A DNA stretch of 64,000 nucleotides from Limiplasma sp964416065. GTDB lineage: Bacteria; Bacillota; Clostridia; Christensenellales; Aristaeellaceae. Position 1 is the first letter of the stretch; each line of letters begins with the position of its first letter. Location of the stretch: contig CAYQCL010000005.1 of NCBI GenBank assembly GCA_964416065.1, positions 9,083-73,082 of the forward strand, given 5' to 3'. A model generated the notes under the pieces. The model was not told the DNA's origin, did no database searches, and saw nothing but the letters and a program-made list of their open reading frames with translations. Shown one piece after another: positions 53,148-61,957 of this stretch. Both the position numbers and the translations under genes were made by a program.

Positions 53148-54023
53148 ATGGTATTGGGCCCGTTTTATTTCAAGAAAAAGGCTCGTGAGGCACTGAAGGG
53201 AAACTGGCAGACGGCGCTGGTCGTCACGTTCTTTTCCGGAATTTTCCTGACAATCGCGAATATCCTGCAAAGCCTTTGGCTTCCCGACCCGCTGGTCTAC
53301 GTGAGTTATGGGCTGTATGACGAGTTTACGATCGAGCTTCTGCGCATAACGGACGGCATGTGGGCCGCGCTGCTTGTGACGAACGTGCTGGCGCTTCTGC
53401 TGACTCCGGCGCTGACAGTCGGCGAAAATCGCTATTTTTTGGCGCGCGTGGAGGGTCAGGAACTGGGCGTCAGGGACGGCCTGCTTGGCCGTATGCGTAT
53501 CTGGCATCGGGCCCTGTGGTTATATGTGGTGATGGGGGTGCGCATCTTTTTGTGGTCGCTTCTGTTCGTCGTCCCCGGAATTCTGGCGGCGATTCGTTAT
53601 GGCATGGCGCCGTATTATTTGGCATGCGATCCGGATTTAAAGGCCTCCGAGGCGATCGAAAAGAGCAAAAACACCATGAAAAATATGAAGATGGCATATT
53701 TCTCGCTCATGATTAGCTTTGTCGGCTGGTCGCTTTTGGCCTCGGTGGCACAGATGCTTTTGATGGAAATGAGCACGGTGATCGCGCTGGTCGCCGCGCA
53801 GTTTATGCAGCTGGCCATCTCGGCCTATATGAACGGCTCATGCGCCGCATTCTTCCTGACAGTGAGCAGTGAGGACGGCCTTGGCACGGCAAGGCGCGAG
53901 ATGCGAAGCCGCATGCGGGAGATGGGGATGGACGAGGATTCCATCAGCGCGGCAGGCTTTGGAGAGAATCCGGCTGGGCCGCAAGATGATAACGCCTCGG
54001 ATGACGGAGGCGAGAGTGAATGA
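53148..54023 (+). CDS. DUF975-family membrane protein
   Basis: 291 residues. 'YFKKKAREALKGNWQTALVV' is the typical DUF975 opening; about six hydrophobic segments follow, including 'LVTNVLALLLTPALTVGENR' and 'SLLFVVPGILAAIRYGMAPY', with 'DPDLKASEAIEKSKNTMKNM' as the conserved cytoplasmic loop. Function is unknown; proposed roles are in membrane or export homeostasis. AAAAGGAGG lies 7-8 bases before the ATG. The next gene overlaps by 4 bases. Confidence 0.88.
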   Translation: MVLGPFYFKKKAREALKGNWQTALVVTFFSGIFLTIANILQSLWLPDPLVYVSYGLYDEFTIELLRITDGMWAALLVTNVLALLLTPALTVGENRYFLARVEGQELGVRDGLLGRMRIWHRALWLYVVMGVRIFLWSLLFVVPGILAAIRYGMAPYYLACDPDLKASEAIEKSKNTMKNMKMAYFSLMISFVGWSLLASVAQMLLMEMSTVIALVAAQFMQLAISAYMNGSCAAFFLTVSSEDGLGTARREMRSRMREMGMDEDSISAAGFGENPAGPQDDNASDDGGESE

Positions 54024-54619
54024 AGCCGAATCCATGCAAACGGTCAGAGACGGCCGAGACGCTTCCGACGCTGGAGACAGAGCGCCTGCTGCTTCGTTTC
54101 TTTGAAGCAGGCGACGCGGAGGATGTATTTTCGTACGCACAAAGCGAAAATGTTGGCCCCATGGCCGGCTGGGCCGCGCATAAGTCGCTGGAGGACAGCC
54201 AGAGGGCCGTGGAGATGTTTCGCAGGGATGGCGACGTCTGGGCCGTGGTGGAAAAGAAAAGCGGCTGTGTGATCGGCTCCGTGGGACTGCATAAGCAGGG
54301 CAGACGCAGCGTGAAAGGCGCGCGGGAGCTGGGCTACGTGCTTGGCGAGAAATACTGGGGACAGGGCTATGCCACGGAGGCGTGCGGCGCGGTGCTGTCC
54401 TATGCCTTTCGTGAGCTGAAGAGCCCCGTGGTAAGCGTCGGACACTTTCCGTTCAACCAGAGAAGCAAAAACGTGATCCAAAAGCTGGGCTTTACCTATG
54501 AGGGCACACTCCGCCGCGCGTGGACGCTTCCGAATGGTAGCGACAGCGATGAGCTGATTTATAGCATGCTCAAAGAGGAATATGAGTCCATGAAGGAGAA
54601 AGCCGCATGCCGCCTCTGA
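54020..54619 (+). CDS. GNAT-family N-acetyltransferase (RimJ/RimL type)
   Basis: 199 residues. 'LETERLLLRFFEAGDAEDVF' and 'REARELGYVLGEKYWGQGYA'-like text (here 'ARELGYVLGEKYWGQGYATE') give the acetyl-CoA-binding region; 'NQRSKNVIQKLGFTYEGTLR' is the C-terminal motif of RimJ/RimL acetyltransferases. Substrate could be a ribosomal protein N-terminus, an antibiotic or another amine; nothing here decides. It overlaps the previous stop (ATGA) and the next start by 13 bases, so it is in the same operon. Confidence 0.9.
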   Translation: MKPNPCKRSETAETLPTLETERLLLRFFEAGDAEDVFSYAQSENVGPMAGWAAHKSLEDSQRAVEMFRRDGDVWAVVEKKSGCVIGSVGLHKQGRRSVKGARELGYVLGEKYWGQGYATEACGAVLSYAFRELKSPVVSVGHFPFNQRSKNVIQKLGFTYEGTLRRAWTLPNGSDSDELIYSMLKEEYESMKEKAACRL

Positions 54620-55341
54620 AGCCGTACAGTACGGAGCTGCCCTACAGCTACGCGCCTGGCGTGTTTCCTTCGCTGAACCTGATGCAGAACGCGCCCGAGC
54701 GCGCGACGCGTCTGCTGCTCAGTTCGCGCGCCCAGGGCGAGGGCGTGGAAAAGCTACGCGGCCTTTGCCGCGTGCATCATGTGCGCGAGGAGATCGCCGA
54801 CAAGGCGCTTGTCCGTGTGAGCGGCAAGCAAAACTGCTTCGCCGCCGTGGTATTTGAAAAATGGCAGAGCGAGCTTGAGAAAAACGCGCCGCACGTGATT
54901 TTGCATCACCCCATGGATGAAGGCAATTTGGGTACCATCCAGCGAACCCTGCTGGGCCTGGGCATCCGCGATATCGCGATCATCCGTCCGGCGGCGGATG
55001 TGTTTGATCCCAAGGTGGTGCGCGCCGCCATGGGGGCGGTGTTTTCACTGAGAATCAAGCAATATGAGGATTTTGAAAGCTATCGCGCCGAATATCCGGC
55101 GCACGCGCTCTATCCGTTTATGCTGGACGGCTCGGTGATGCTGGAGGAGGCTTGCCGGGATGTGCAAATGCCCTACGCCTTGATTTTCGGGAATGAAGGA
55201 AGCGGGCTGCCACCGGAATTTTCACGGATGGGACGGGCCGTGCGCATTCCACACAACGACCGCATCGATTCACTGAATCTCTCTATCGCCGTGGGAATCG
55301 GGGCGTACGCGTTTACGAAAGCCGTGGAAAAATCGGAATAA
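54607..55341 (+). CDS. TrmH/SpoU-family RNA 2'-O-methyltransferase
   Basis: 244 residues. The C-terminal SPOUT domain has motif 1 'MDEGNLGTIQRTLLGLGI', motif 2 'ALIFGNEGSGLPPEF' and motif 3 'RIPHNDRIDSLNLSIAVGIG', the knot that binds S-adenosylmethionine. The N-terminal third is divergent ('LPYSYAPGVFPSLNLMQNAP') and not the usual L30e-like substrate-binding domain, so the target (tRNA or 23S rRNA) is not predictable. It starts inside the acetyltransferase gene (13-base overlap). Confidence 0.88.
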   Translation: MPPLKPYSTELPYSYAPGVFPSLNLMQNAPERATRLLLSSRAQGEGVEKLRGLCRVHHVREEIADKALVRVSGKQNCFAAVVFEKWQSELEKNAPHVILHHPMDEGNLGTIQRTLLGLGIRDIAIIRPAADVFDPKVVRAAMGAVFSLRIKQYEDFESYRAEYPAHALYPFMLDGSVMLEEACRDVQMPYALIFGNEGSGLPPEFSRMGRAVRIPHNDRIDSLNLSIAVGIGAYAFTKAVEKSE

Positions 55342-55356
55342 AGGAGAGGAACGATC

Positions 55357-55917
55357 ATGAAGGAAGAATATCGTGCCGCCGCGGGACAGCTGGAAGCCTG
55401 TCTGCGTTATTTGCAGGAGGCCGCGAGCCTGCGCCCAGGCATGGTTGTGGTGCTCGGCTGCTCGACCAGCGAGGTAGCGGGCGGACATATCGGCAAGGCC
55501 AGCGTGCCGGAGCTGGGCGACGTTTTGGCGGAGACAATGATCGCGGTATGCGGCGAGCTGGGGCTTTGCCCGGTATTCCAATGCTGCGAGCATCTGAACC
55601 GCGCGTTGGTGATGGAACAGGCCCTTTTGGATCGTCTGCGGCTGACGCAGGTCAACGTCATGCCTGTCCCCAAGGCGGGCGGCAGCGTGGGCGCGGCGGC
55701 GTATAAGCGCCTTACGGCCCCAGCGGTGGCGTCGAGCATCCAGGCGGACGCGGCCATTGACGTAGGGGACACGCTGGTGGGCATGCATGTTCGGCCCGTG
55801 GCGGTGCCTCTGCGCATGGGCGAGGGTGAATGTAAGGTGGGGCAGGCCCACGTGGTTATGGCGTATTCGCGCCTTCCCTTCATCGGGGGAAGTCGGGCAC
55901 AGTATCCGGAAAGGTAA
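55357..55917 (+). CDS. UPF0340/TIGR01440 family protein
   Basis: 186 residues. 'MVVVLGCSTSEVAGGHIGKA' and 'PVFQCCEHLNRALVMEQALL' are the two most conserved stretches of this family (YwlG of Bacillus), along with 'VNVMPVPKAGGSVGAAAYKR'. It is cytoplasmic with unknown biochemical activity. AAAGGAGAGGA precedes the ATG. It is the last gene of the run from plsX, followed by a terminator. Confidence 0.93.
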   Translation: MKEEYRAAAGQLEACLRYLQEAASLRPGMVVVLGCSTSEVAGGHIGKASVPELGDVLAETMIAVCGELGLCPVFQCCEHLNRALVMEQALLDRLRLTQVNVMPVPKAGGSVGAAAYKRLTAPAVASSIQADAAIDVGDTLVGMHVRPVAVPLRMGEGECKVGQAHVVMAYSRLPFIGGSRAQYPER

Positions 55918-55921
55918 CCAA

Positions 55922-55955
55922 AAAGGCGGCAGGGCTTGATCCTGCCGTCTTTTTC
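55922..55955 (+). terminator. Rho-independent terminator
   Basis: Stem GGCGGCAGG/CCTGCCGTC (one G-T pair), loop of 7 bases, then TTTTTC. It lies 5 bases after the UPF0340 stop and separates this operon from the convergent gene at 55966. Confidence 0.88.
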
Positions 55956-55965
55956 AAATCTCCCC

Positions 55966-56490
55966 TTATCTGCTGGGTACAAACGTCTCCACTACGCCTT
56001 CGAGCGCCGAAAGCAACGCATCGTCCGCCGGAAGTGTCTCATCGTCGTAATAGGCGCAGAAGTCGATGCAATACCCCTTGACGACGGTTTCGGCCAGCAG
56101 GTATGGTTCATCGTCATTCTGAAAATGGAAAATGTAAAAGGGAATTCCGGACGGCTCAAGCGTGTCCAGAAGCGTGACCGAGCCGTCGCTGAGAAGCTCG
56201 TCCAGATAGAATTGCGTCTCTGCGTCCGTTGCGACGTACAGGCTGAGATTTTCATGACCGTCAAGAGCTTCTATACCCACGTCGATAAGTATGCCATCCG
56301 AATAGAGCAAGAACAGCCAGCGATAGGTGTCGGTCATGTCGGCCTGATAGTCCACGGCGTCGATCACATAATCCTGATAGGAGACGGTAAACAGGCCGGA
56401 AGCCGTGTATTCGGCGGCCGTCGCGTCCGTAAGGCATAGGGTCAGACATAGGGTCAGAAGAATGACGGTCAGTCGGGTGTGCAATCTCAT
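55966..56490 (-). CDS. Secreted protein of unknown function
   Basis: 174 residues. A signal peptide ('LTVILLTLCLTLCLTDATAA') is followed by an acidic soluble domain with alternating strands ('WLFLLYSDGILIDVGIEALD', 'IPFYIFHFQNDDEPYLLAET') and a C-terminal helix. The two Cys in the signal region do not form a good lipobox. No family is recognised. It lies downstream of the flippase-like gene on the same strand and may be co-transcribed. Confidence 0.72.
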   Translation of the reverse strand: MRLHTRLTVILLTLCLTLCLTDATAAEYTASGLFTVSYQDYVIDAVDYQADMTDTYRWLFLLYSDGILIDVGIEALDGHENLSLYVATDAETQFYLDELLSDGSVTLLDTLEPSGIPFYIFHFQNDDEPYLLAETVVKGYCIDFCAYYDDETLPADDALLSALEGVVETFVPSR

Positions 56491-56532
56491 GATAGGCGTC
56501 TCCTTTCGTATGTGCGCGCGATAGACTTCTCT

Positions 56533-57585
56533 TTAGCTCGCGTCTGTCGGAGGGGAGCTTCCGCGCGACGCCCGTCCCGAACGAAATTGGGTCAGAATGG
56601 TGGCGGCCGCTCCCACGATGAGGAACAGATAGTAGGTCATAAACCGCCATACCAGCAGCGCCAGGCCGATGGAGCCCTGCGTGAAAAGCCTGCGGTAATA
56701 GACCAGAAAGCCGCCCTCCTGTGCGCCGCTTGCACCTGGCAGCGGCGTATAGCTGGCGCTCAGAAACAGCAGGAAGGAAATGGCCAAAAGATGGTTCCAG
56801 GGCGTCCCGTTTTCGCCAAACGCGCGGTAGACGCACAGGATAACCGACATCAGTCCCATCACGCTCAAAAAGGAAAGCCCGAGCTGAATGAAAATCTGCT
56901 TGGGATGACGGCTTAAGCGCAGGAAGCTGGCATGATAGGTGTCCAGCGTGGTATTGAGCTTGAGCGTGGCGACGGAAACATCCTTGATCAGACGCAGCCT
57001 CGCGCCCACGCGAATGAGGAAGCCCCCAATGTTCTGTACGAGCGGACGATGGAAGGCCACCAGCAAAATCAGCGGCACGGCGGCAGAATTGATGATCCAG
57101 CCGATGACCACCAGCCATATGACGCCCGCGAGCTGCCGATTGACAAAATCGGCATTCCACAGCCACAGGATGGACGAAAGAAGGACAATCATGAATTGAT
57201 TGCAGATAAACTTCATCGAAATACCGGACGTCCCGACGCCGATGGGAACGGAACGCTTGCTCATGTAGTAAATCTGCATGGGCTGCCCGCCGCTCGCGCC
57301 GGGAGTGATGTTGCCATAATAAAAGCCAATTAGGGAGATGTAAAGCGCGAAGGAGAGCCTGATCGGATATCCTTGCTTGCGCAGAAAATAGTGGTAGCCC
57401 ACGGCATCAAAAAAGAGATAGCTAAACCAGCAAGCAAACGCCCCCAGCAGCCATGATGGCCTCAGGGTGAAAATGGCTTCCCAGGCGTTTTCCAGCTCCT
57501 TGTTGCCAAAGGCGATCACAAAGACCAGTACCATAGTGCCGATGATAAACAGAAAGTTTAGCAGCTTGTGCCGCGCCGGTTTCAT
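56533..57585 (-). CDS. Lysylphosphatidylglycerol-synthase-like transmembrane protein (UPF0104/YbhN family)
   Basis: 350 residues with about eight membrane segments. Family features: 'YHYFLRKQGYPIRLSFALYI', 'GFYYGNITPGASGGQPMQIY' (conserved PGxxGG) and 'SYTPLPGASGAQEGGFLVYY' near the end. It corresponds to the flippase half of MprF-like proteins, without the synthase domain. Its partner is probably the adjacent glycosyltransferase, overlapping by 4 bases (ATGA), suggesting transport of a glycolipid across the membrane. Confidence 0.9.
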   Translation of the reverse strand: MKPARHKLLNFLFIIGTMVLVFVIAFGNKELENAWEAIFTLRPSWLLGAFACWFSYLFFDAVGYHYFLRKQGYPIRLSFALYISLIGFYYGNITPGASGGQPMQIYYMSKRSVPIGVGTSGISMKFICNQFMIVLLSSILWLWNADFVNRQLAGVIWLVVIGWIINSAAVPLILLVAFHRPLVQNIGGFLIRVGARLRLIKDVSVATLKLNTTLDTYHASFLRLSRHPKQIFIQLGLSFLSVMGLMSVILCVYRAFGENGTPWNHLLAISFLLFLSASYTPLPGASGAQEGGFLVYYRRLFTQGSIGLALLVWRFMTYYLFLIVGAAATILTQFRSGRASRGSSPPTDAS

Positions 57586-58733
57586 GCAGGACTCCTTTCG
57601 GATTTCTGGTCAATAAGCAGACGATAGCGCGCAAGGACGCGTTCCATCAGCACATCCCACGGAATGGGAATGGTTTCCTTTGCACGCGCGCCCGCCTCGG
57701 CCGCCCTGGGAAGCGCCGAGAGGATGCCTTCAGCAATACTCTCCACCGTGTTCTCACATAGGAAGCCGTTTTCGCCGTGCGTGACGCCCTCGGCCGAACA
57801 GGAGCCACGGATGAGCAGAGCAGGCGTGCCCATGGCTGCCGCTTCGCGCACGACCAACGGCGCGTTGTCGTAAATGGAGGGGAAAACGAGCAGGTCGGCG
57901 CGGCGGTAGAGCGAAAGCGTGACCTCACGCTGGGGGATAAAGCCGGTAAAAACGACGCGATCGGTAAGCGAAAGAGAGACGCACAGCGCCTTGAAACGCT
58001 CGGAATCCTGCCCCGCGCCCGCCAGAATCAGCTGGAAGTCCACGCCCTGATCGCGCAGAATCGCACAGGCGTGCAGGATGGAGTGAACGTTTTTCTTCAC
58101 ATCCATCTGGCCGACAAAAAGAAGCGTGGGTATGCCCTTACGAAGGGGATAGCGGGAGAGCGCCTCGCGATATGCCTCATCGGATACGCTCTGCGGGTCG
58201 GTGCCGTTCGGCATGGTGACGATGGGGCCGTCGTAGCCATAGCCGCGCAGAACTTCGGCGGTTTTCTCATTCACCGCCCATACCTCGTCACAGGTACGAT
58301 AGAACGAAACCACATATCGAAGGGCAAGACGTGAAAGCGCCTTGGAGTGCGTGGCGCGGTAGAAGTCGTCGTAATACTTGCTGTGAAAGGTAGCTACCAA
58401 AGGAATGGCGCGCGCTCGAGCGATACGCCGCGCTGCCCGCCCCGCCAGGAAGGGCGAGTGGGCATGCACGAGGTCGAACGCTTCCTCTTTAACGGCCCTG
58501 CGGTAGCTGTGCGCCAGCGACGGGATGCCGATGCGATAGGGCTCTCCGGGAATACCGACACCCGGATAGAGCAGCGTCCGACAGCCCTCGGTACGCGTGT
58601 TTTGCTTGTCTCGTGGGGCAATATAGAAGCAGCGATGTCCCATGCGGGACAGCGTCTCACAATAGGCGAGCATGACGCGGCCGACGCCGTCCAACGCAGG
58701 AGGATAGGTCTCACAAAATTGGCCGATGATCAT
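57582..58733 (-). CDS. Glycosyltransferase family 4
   Basis: 383 residues with GT-B fold. The N-terminal domain has 'FCETYPPALDGVGRVMLAYC' (acceptor side) and 'FDLVHAHSPFLAGRAARRIA'; the C-terminal donor domain has 'NGTDPQSVSDEAYREAL', 'TLLFVGQMDVKKNVHSILHA' and 'LLVFPSIYDNAPLVVREAAA' (the E-x7-E sugar-nucleotide motif). It is similar to 1,2-diacylglycerol glucosyltransferases and PimA-like enzymes. The start was set at the ATG before 'IIGQFCETYPP', with GAGGGA upstream; the longer frame would cross the promoter. It is operonic with the flippase-like gene. Confidence 0.92.
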   Translation of the reverse strand: MIIGQFCETYPPALDGVGRVMLAYCETLSRMGHRCFYIAPRDKQNTRTEGCRTLLYPGVGIPGEPYRIGIPSLAHSYRRAVKEEAFDLVHAHSPFLAGRAARRIARARAIPLVATFHSKYYDDFYRATHSKALSRLALRYVVSFYRTCDEVWAVNEKTAEVLRGYGYDGPIVTMPNGTDPQSVSDEAYREALSRYPLRKGIPTLLFVGQMDVKKNVHSILHACAILRDQGVDFQLILAGAGQDSERFKALCVSLSLTDRVVFTGFIPQREVTLSLYRRADLLVFPSIYDNAPLVVREAAAMGTPALLIRGSCSAEGVTHGENGFLCENTVESIAEGILSALPRAAEAGARAKETIPIPWDVLMERVLARYRLLIDQKSERSPA

Positions 58734-58784
58734 CAAGGAATCTCCCTCTAGCTGTGAATTCAAAACTGGATGGAAACGCTTCAT

Positions 58785-58813
58785 ATTATAACATGCGGCA
58801 AAAGCTTTGAAAA
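58785..58813 (-). promoter_or_regulatory. Promoter for the glycosyltransferase operon
   Basis: Minus strand TTTTCA, 17 bp, TATAAT, about 50 bases before the chosen start. The -35 is a weak match. Confidence 0.6.
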
Positions 58814-58858
58814 GAGATCCAGCAAGAATTGACATACGCCGCGCGCGGGGAAGGCGGC

Positions 58859-58887
58859 TTGCAAGCGGGAATCTGCCGCGGTATACT
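58859..58887 (+). promoter_or_regulatory. Promoter for the DUF2974 gene
   Basis: TTGCAA, 17 bp, TATACT, followed by GGGAGGGG and the ATG. The distance from -10 to the ribosome binding site is very short, giving a leader of only about 15-20 bases. Confidence 0.7.
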
Positions 58888-58910
58888 AGAGGATGGGAGG
58901 GGATTTCTTT

Positions 58911-60065
58911 ATGCCCAACATTCAGGATCACGCGATCGCAAACGGCACCCAAACGCTTATAGAGCGACCGTTTGACGCGTTGGACAGCCTGATTCTTACA
59001 CAGCTGGTTTATATGCCCATGGAGGGCTTGATGGATGAGAATGAGCGTCCCAGCATAGCGCGGGCATGGGCCTTTTTACGGGATCATGTGGATATTCAGT
59101 CGCTGGATCAGTTCCAGCAGAAACGCTACCGTTTGTTTGAGGTTTGCTCGAGCCTTCCGCGCTATCGGGACTGGACGATGCGTGATTATGTGAACCTCAT
59201 CGACATCAAGCGCGAAATGCAGTTCTGCGCCTGCACCTGGGAGCTTGAGGACGGTGCGCGGCTGATCGCCTTTCGGGGAACCGACCTCACCATCGCGGGC
59301 TGGAAAGAGGATCTGAATATGTCCTTCATGACGGTTCCTTCGCAGGAGGAAGCCGCCGCTTATGTGGAGCGCGCCGCCCAGGAGGGGGACAGATTATACG
59401 TGGCGGGACACAGCAAAGGCGGAAATCTCGCGGTATACGCTGGCTCCTGTGTGTCCGAGGCCGCGCGGGCACGCATACGAACCGTATATAGCTTCGACGG
59501 CCCGGGGCTGGACGAGGAGACGCTTGGGAGCGAGGGATACCGGCGCGTCAGTGAGAGAATTGAAAGCTACATCCCCCAAAGCAGCGTGGTGGGGATGCTT
59601 TTGCATTATCATCCCATCTACACCGTGGTAAGATCGACCGCGCTGGGCATTTTGCAGCATGACGCCATGACCTGGCAGGTGGAAAATGGCGCCTTTGTCA
59701 CATTGGCCGATCTGGATATGAGCGGCAAGATCACCGACGAGGCCCTTCACGCATGGCTCAAGGGAATGGATATGGAGCGCCGCCGTCTGCTGGTGGACAC
59801 GCTTTACCAGGTGGTGGACGCCGCTCAGGCCGAGCTGGTGACCGATCTCATCGACGATTGGCGCGAAAGCGCCGCTCGAATTCTGGAGGCCATTCGCGAT
59901 CTCGACCCCAAGGTGAGGCGTGATGTGCGCAGGATGATTCGTTCGCTGTTTTCCAGCGGCGCGAGCGAGGTCGTCAGGCAAGTCCTGCCACATCTGGCCG
60001 GCCTGGGACAAAAGGCGGAAAGTGTCGAGAAGAACAGTTTGAGGAATCAGGACGAAAAAATGTGA
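58911..60065 (+). CDS. DUF2974 (Mbeg1-like) alpha/beta hydrolase
   Basis: 384 residues. Lipase-type nucleophile elbow 'VAGHSKGGNLAVYAG' with the Ser in GHSKGG; 'FRGTDLTIAGWKEDLNMSFM' is the oxyanion-side segment typical of lipase_3-like folds. 'YSFDGPGLDEETL' and 'HYHPIYTVVRS' likely hold the remaining catalytic residues. There is no signal peptide, so it is cytoplasmic; substrates are unknown. The ATG was chosen with GGGAGGGG 7 bases upstream. It is monocistronic: own promoter, terminator after the stop. Confidence 0.88.
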   Translation: MPNIQDHAIANGTQTLIERPFDALDSLILTQLVYMPMEGLMDENERPSIARAWAFLRDHVDIQSLDQFQQKRYRLFEVCSSLPRYRDWTMRDYVNLIDIKREMQFCACTWELEDGARLIAFRGTDLTIAGWKEDLNMSFMTVPSQEEAAAYVERAAQEGDRLYVAGHSKGGNLAVYAGSCVSEAARARIRTVYSFDGPGLDEETLGSEGYRRVSERIESYIPQSSVVGMLLHYHPIYTVVRSTALGILQHDAMTWQVENGAFVTLADLDMSGKITDEALHAWLKGMDMERRRLLVDTLYQVVDAAQAELVTDLIDDWRESAARILEAIRDLDPKVRRDVRRMIRSLFSSGASEVVRQVLPHLAGLGQKAESVEKNSLRNQDEKM

Positions 60066-60075
60066 AACAGAACAA

Positions 60076-60117
60076 GACAGCGGCCCGCAAAATGCCTGGG
60101 CCGCTGTCAGCGGTTTT
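60076..60117 (+). terminator. Terminator after the DUF2974 gene
   Basis: A perfect 11-bp stem GACAGCGGCCC/GGGCCGCTGTC with an 11-base loop, then AGCGGTTTTTC. It overlaps the last codons of the convergent XRE gene. Confidence 0.82.
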
Positions 60118-60439
60118 TCAGAAAGGTCTCGACCGTTTGCCGGATACATGCCTTCTCATCGGCGCGCAGCGCACGATAACGGGTGAGCATGGCGATCTCG
60201 TCGGCGTTGAGCTGGCAGGTCTCTGTCTGCTTGATCCGCCGCCGCACATCCGTATGACCGATCAGATAATCCACCGAGGTGTTGAAAAAGTCGGCGATGC
60301 GAACCAGAATGGCGATTTCAGGTTCAATGTTATGGTTCTCATATTTATTGATGGATGGCTGAGTGACATAAATGGCATCCGCCAACCGTTGCTGGCTCAC
60401 GCCGTACTCCTTGCGAAGCTCTTTTAATCCTGGAAGCAT
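60107..60439 (-). CDS. XRE-family transcriptional regulator
   Basis: 110 residues. A helix-turn-helix at about residues 7-62 ('LKELRKEYGVSQQRLADAIY', 'VTQPSINKYENHNIEPEIAI', 'LVRIADFFNTSVDYLIGHTD') is followed by a short C-terminal helical extension of about 40 residues. It is a small cytoplasmic repressor-like protein. AAGGAGGT precedes the ATG. It is divergent from the surface-protein gene, and repeated motifs in the intervening region make it the likely local regulator. Confidence 0.92.
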   Translation of the reverse strand: MLPGLKELRKEYGVSQQRLADAIYVTQPSINKYENHNIEPEIAILVRIADFFNTSVDYLIGHTDVRRRIKQTETCQLNADEIAMLTRYRALRADEKACIRQTVETFLKNR

Positions 60440-60707
60440 CGATCCACCTCCTTTTGGCTAGTCTAACAACTTTACAGCATAAAATAAAAATACTTATATG
60501 AATTATTTCCAACACCCTTAAGTTGTCATTCCGATAAAAGAATGCCGAAGATTCTATGATTTATAGCTATTAGCGACTGAAAAAAAGAATACGGATGGGG
60601 GAAAAATAAAATTCTTCTTAGTTGTCATTAACAATAACTAATAGTTATATTATACTATGGAAGAAATCATCCGATTCATGCGGCGACATGAATCATTATG
60701 GGGAAAG
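60440..60707. promoter_or_regulatory. Divergent control region with repeated AGTTGTCATT motifs and a palindrome in the promoter
   Basis: AT-rich spacer. The exact 10-mer AGTTGTCATT occurs at 60521-60530 and 60620-60629; a related AACAACT (reverse AGTTGTT) lies about 30 bases upstream of the XRE start. TTAACA (60628), 17 bp, TATACT (60651) forms the surface-protein promoter. Its spacer contains the inverted repeat ATAACTA-A-TAGTTAT (60634-60648), ideally placed for a repressor. Confidence 0.6.
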
Positions 60708-61929
60708 GTGAGAAAGGCACTGTTCAAAGGAAGAAAAACGTGGGCATGCATGACGGTTCTTATGCTGCTGCTGGGAATCACGACGCCGCTGGGGGGCGTT
60801 GGCGGAGGTGCTTACCGGCACACTTGAGGTTGAGGCGGATTTGCATACAACTGGATACGGAGAGATTTTTGTCGATCCATCTGATCTATATGAAATGGAT
60901 GAAAAATGGTGGGATATTGCCGAATCACCAGCGAATTATCAATTCCAATGGAGCGCATGTGGGGGAGCAAAGCAGGATGCACTCTCTCAAGGGGAGTATG
61001 GCGATGTACGATATTACGATACAGAATCATCTATTCGAGCGCTGGTGGGTAAGGATGTCCTGCACTGCAATATTTTCAAGAGCGGACGTCAGGTCGCTGC
61101 GCTGACAATTCACTTGAAGGAATGTTTGTATGCGCCGAAAGAGGTGGGTGACCATCCCATTTACGAATATATTTATTTTGACGCAGGTAAGCCGGTGACC
61201 ATTCAGGTAGAAGGTATATTGGAAATAGACGGGGGAGAATCCATTTGGTATAGGTTTTATAAGCTTGAAGCGACTCCCGGAAAGGATGGGTATTATGATG
61301 TGGTGGAGTATCTGACCGATGATGCACCAATAACGACAGCTTCCATTACATTTACCCCGACTGCTCAGAATAATGGAAGAATGATCGAGTGGGAGGCAGC
61401 GACAAAGGATCACGATAACTGGAGTTTTTATAGTCCATCCTATATCCTTCTAGATAACGCGAAAAAGCCTATAAAAATGCCCTCCTTTACCACGGGTTGT
61501 GAGTTAATTCCATTGAAAGAAGGAGAGAGCACGATTCTTACGCTGCCCGTTGCCATTGCGGGAGATACGGCGAAAGAGCTTGAATATCGCTGGTATACAT
61601 ATGATGATGACGGCGAACGAAAGCTTGTACAAACCAGTGGTTATCCGTCTCTGACTGTAACATCGAACGAAGAGGGCTATTATGTGTGCAAGATAGGCTA
61701 TAAAGGAAGCGCCGAGAGTACCTTCCTTGAATATGGTCAAGGGTTTCTCGTCTTTGTAGTGGATAGCAATGGCAACCCTGTCACTCCCACCAACCCCACC
61801 AATCCAACCAAGAATGTCCCCAAGACCGGCGACGGCACCCCGCTGATGACGATGTTTATCCTGCTGGGCGTTGCCCTTGCGGGAACGGTCGTGCTCATCG
61901 GTGTCCACTGCAGGCGCAGCCATTCCTGA
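60708..61929 (+). CDS. Sortase-type surface protein, frame interrupted by a G6 tract in the signal peptide
   Basis: The main frame (from about 60798) encodes about 376 residues: a secreted beta-rich body with Ig-like modules ('LEYRWYTYDDDGERKLVQTS'), an Asn/Pro/Thr linker and a C-terminal sorting signal 'VPKTG' (61816-61830) followed by a hydrophobic helix and basic tail. Its signal peptide lies just upstream in another frame ('RKTWACMTVLMLLLGITTPL'). Removing one G from the run 60791-60796 joins the two as '...TPLGALAEVLTG', with a good ALA cleavage site. Start candidates are GTG 60708 and ATG 60678; ATG 60657 overlaps the -10. Phase variation, recent mutation or assembly error are all possible. 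Confidence 0.75.
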
Positions 61930-61957
61930 TACTGAAACGGATCAATCTATCCACTCT

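Noticed and set aside
60657..60659. ATG as start of the surface protein
   Set aside because: It immediately follows the TATACT -10 box, so transcription would begin downstream of it.
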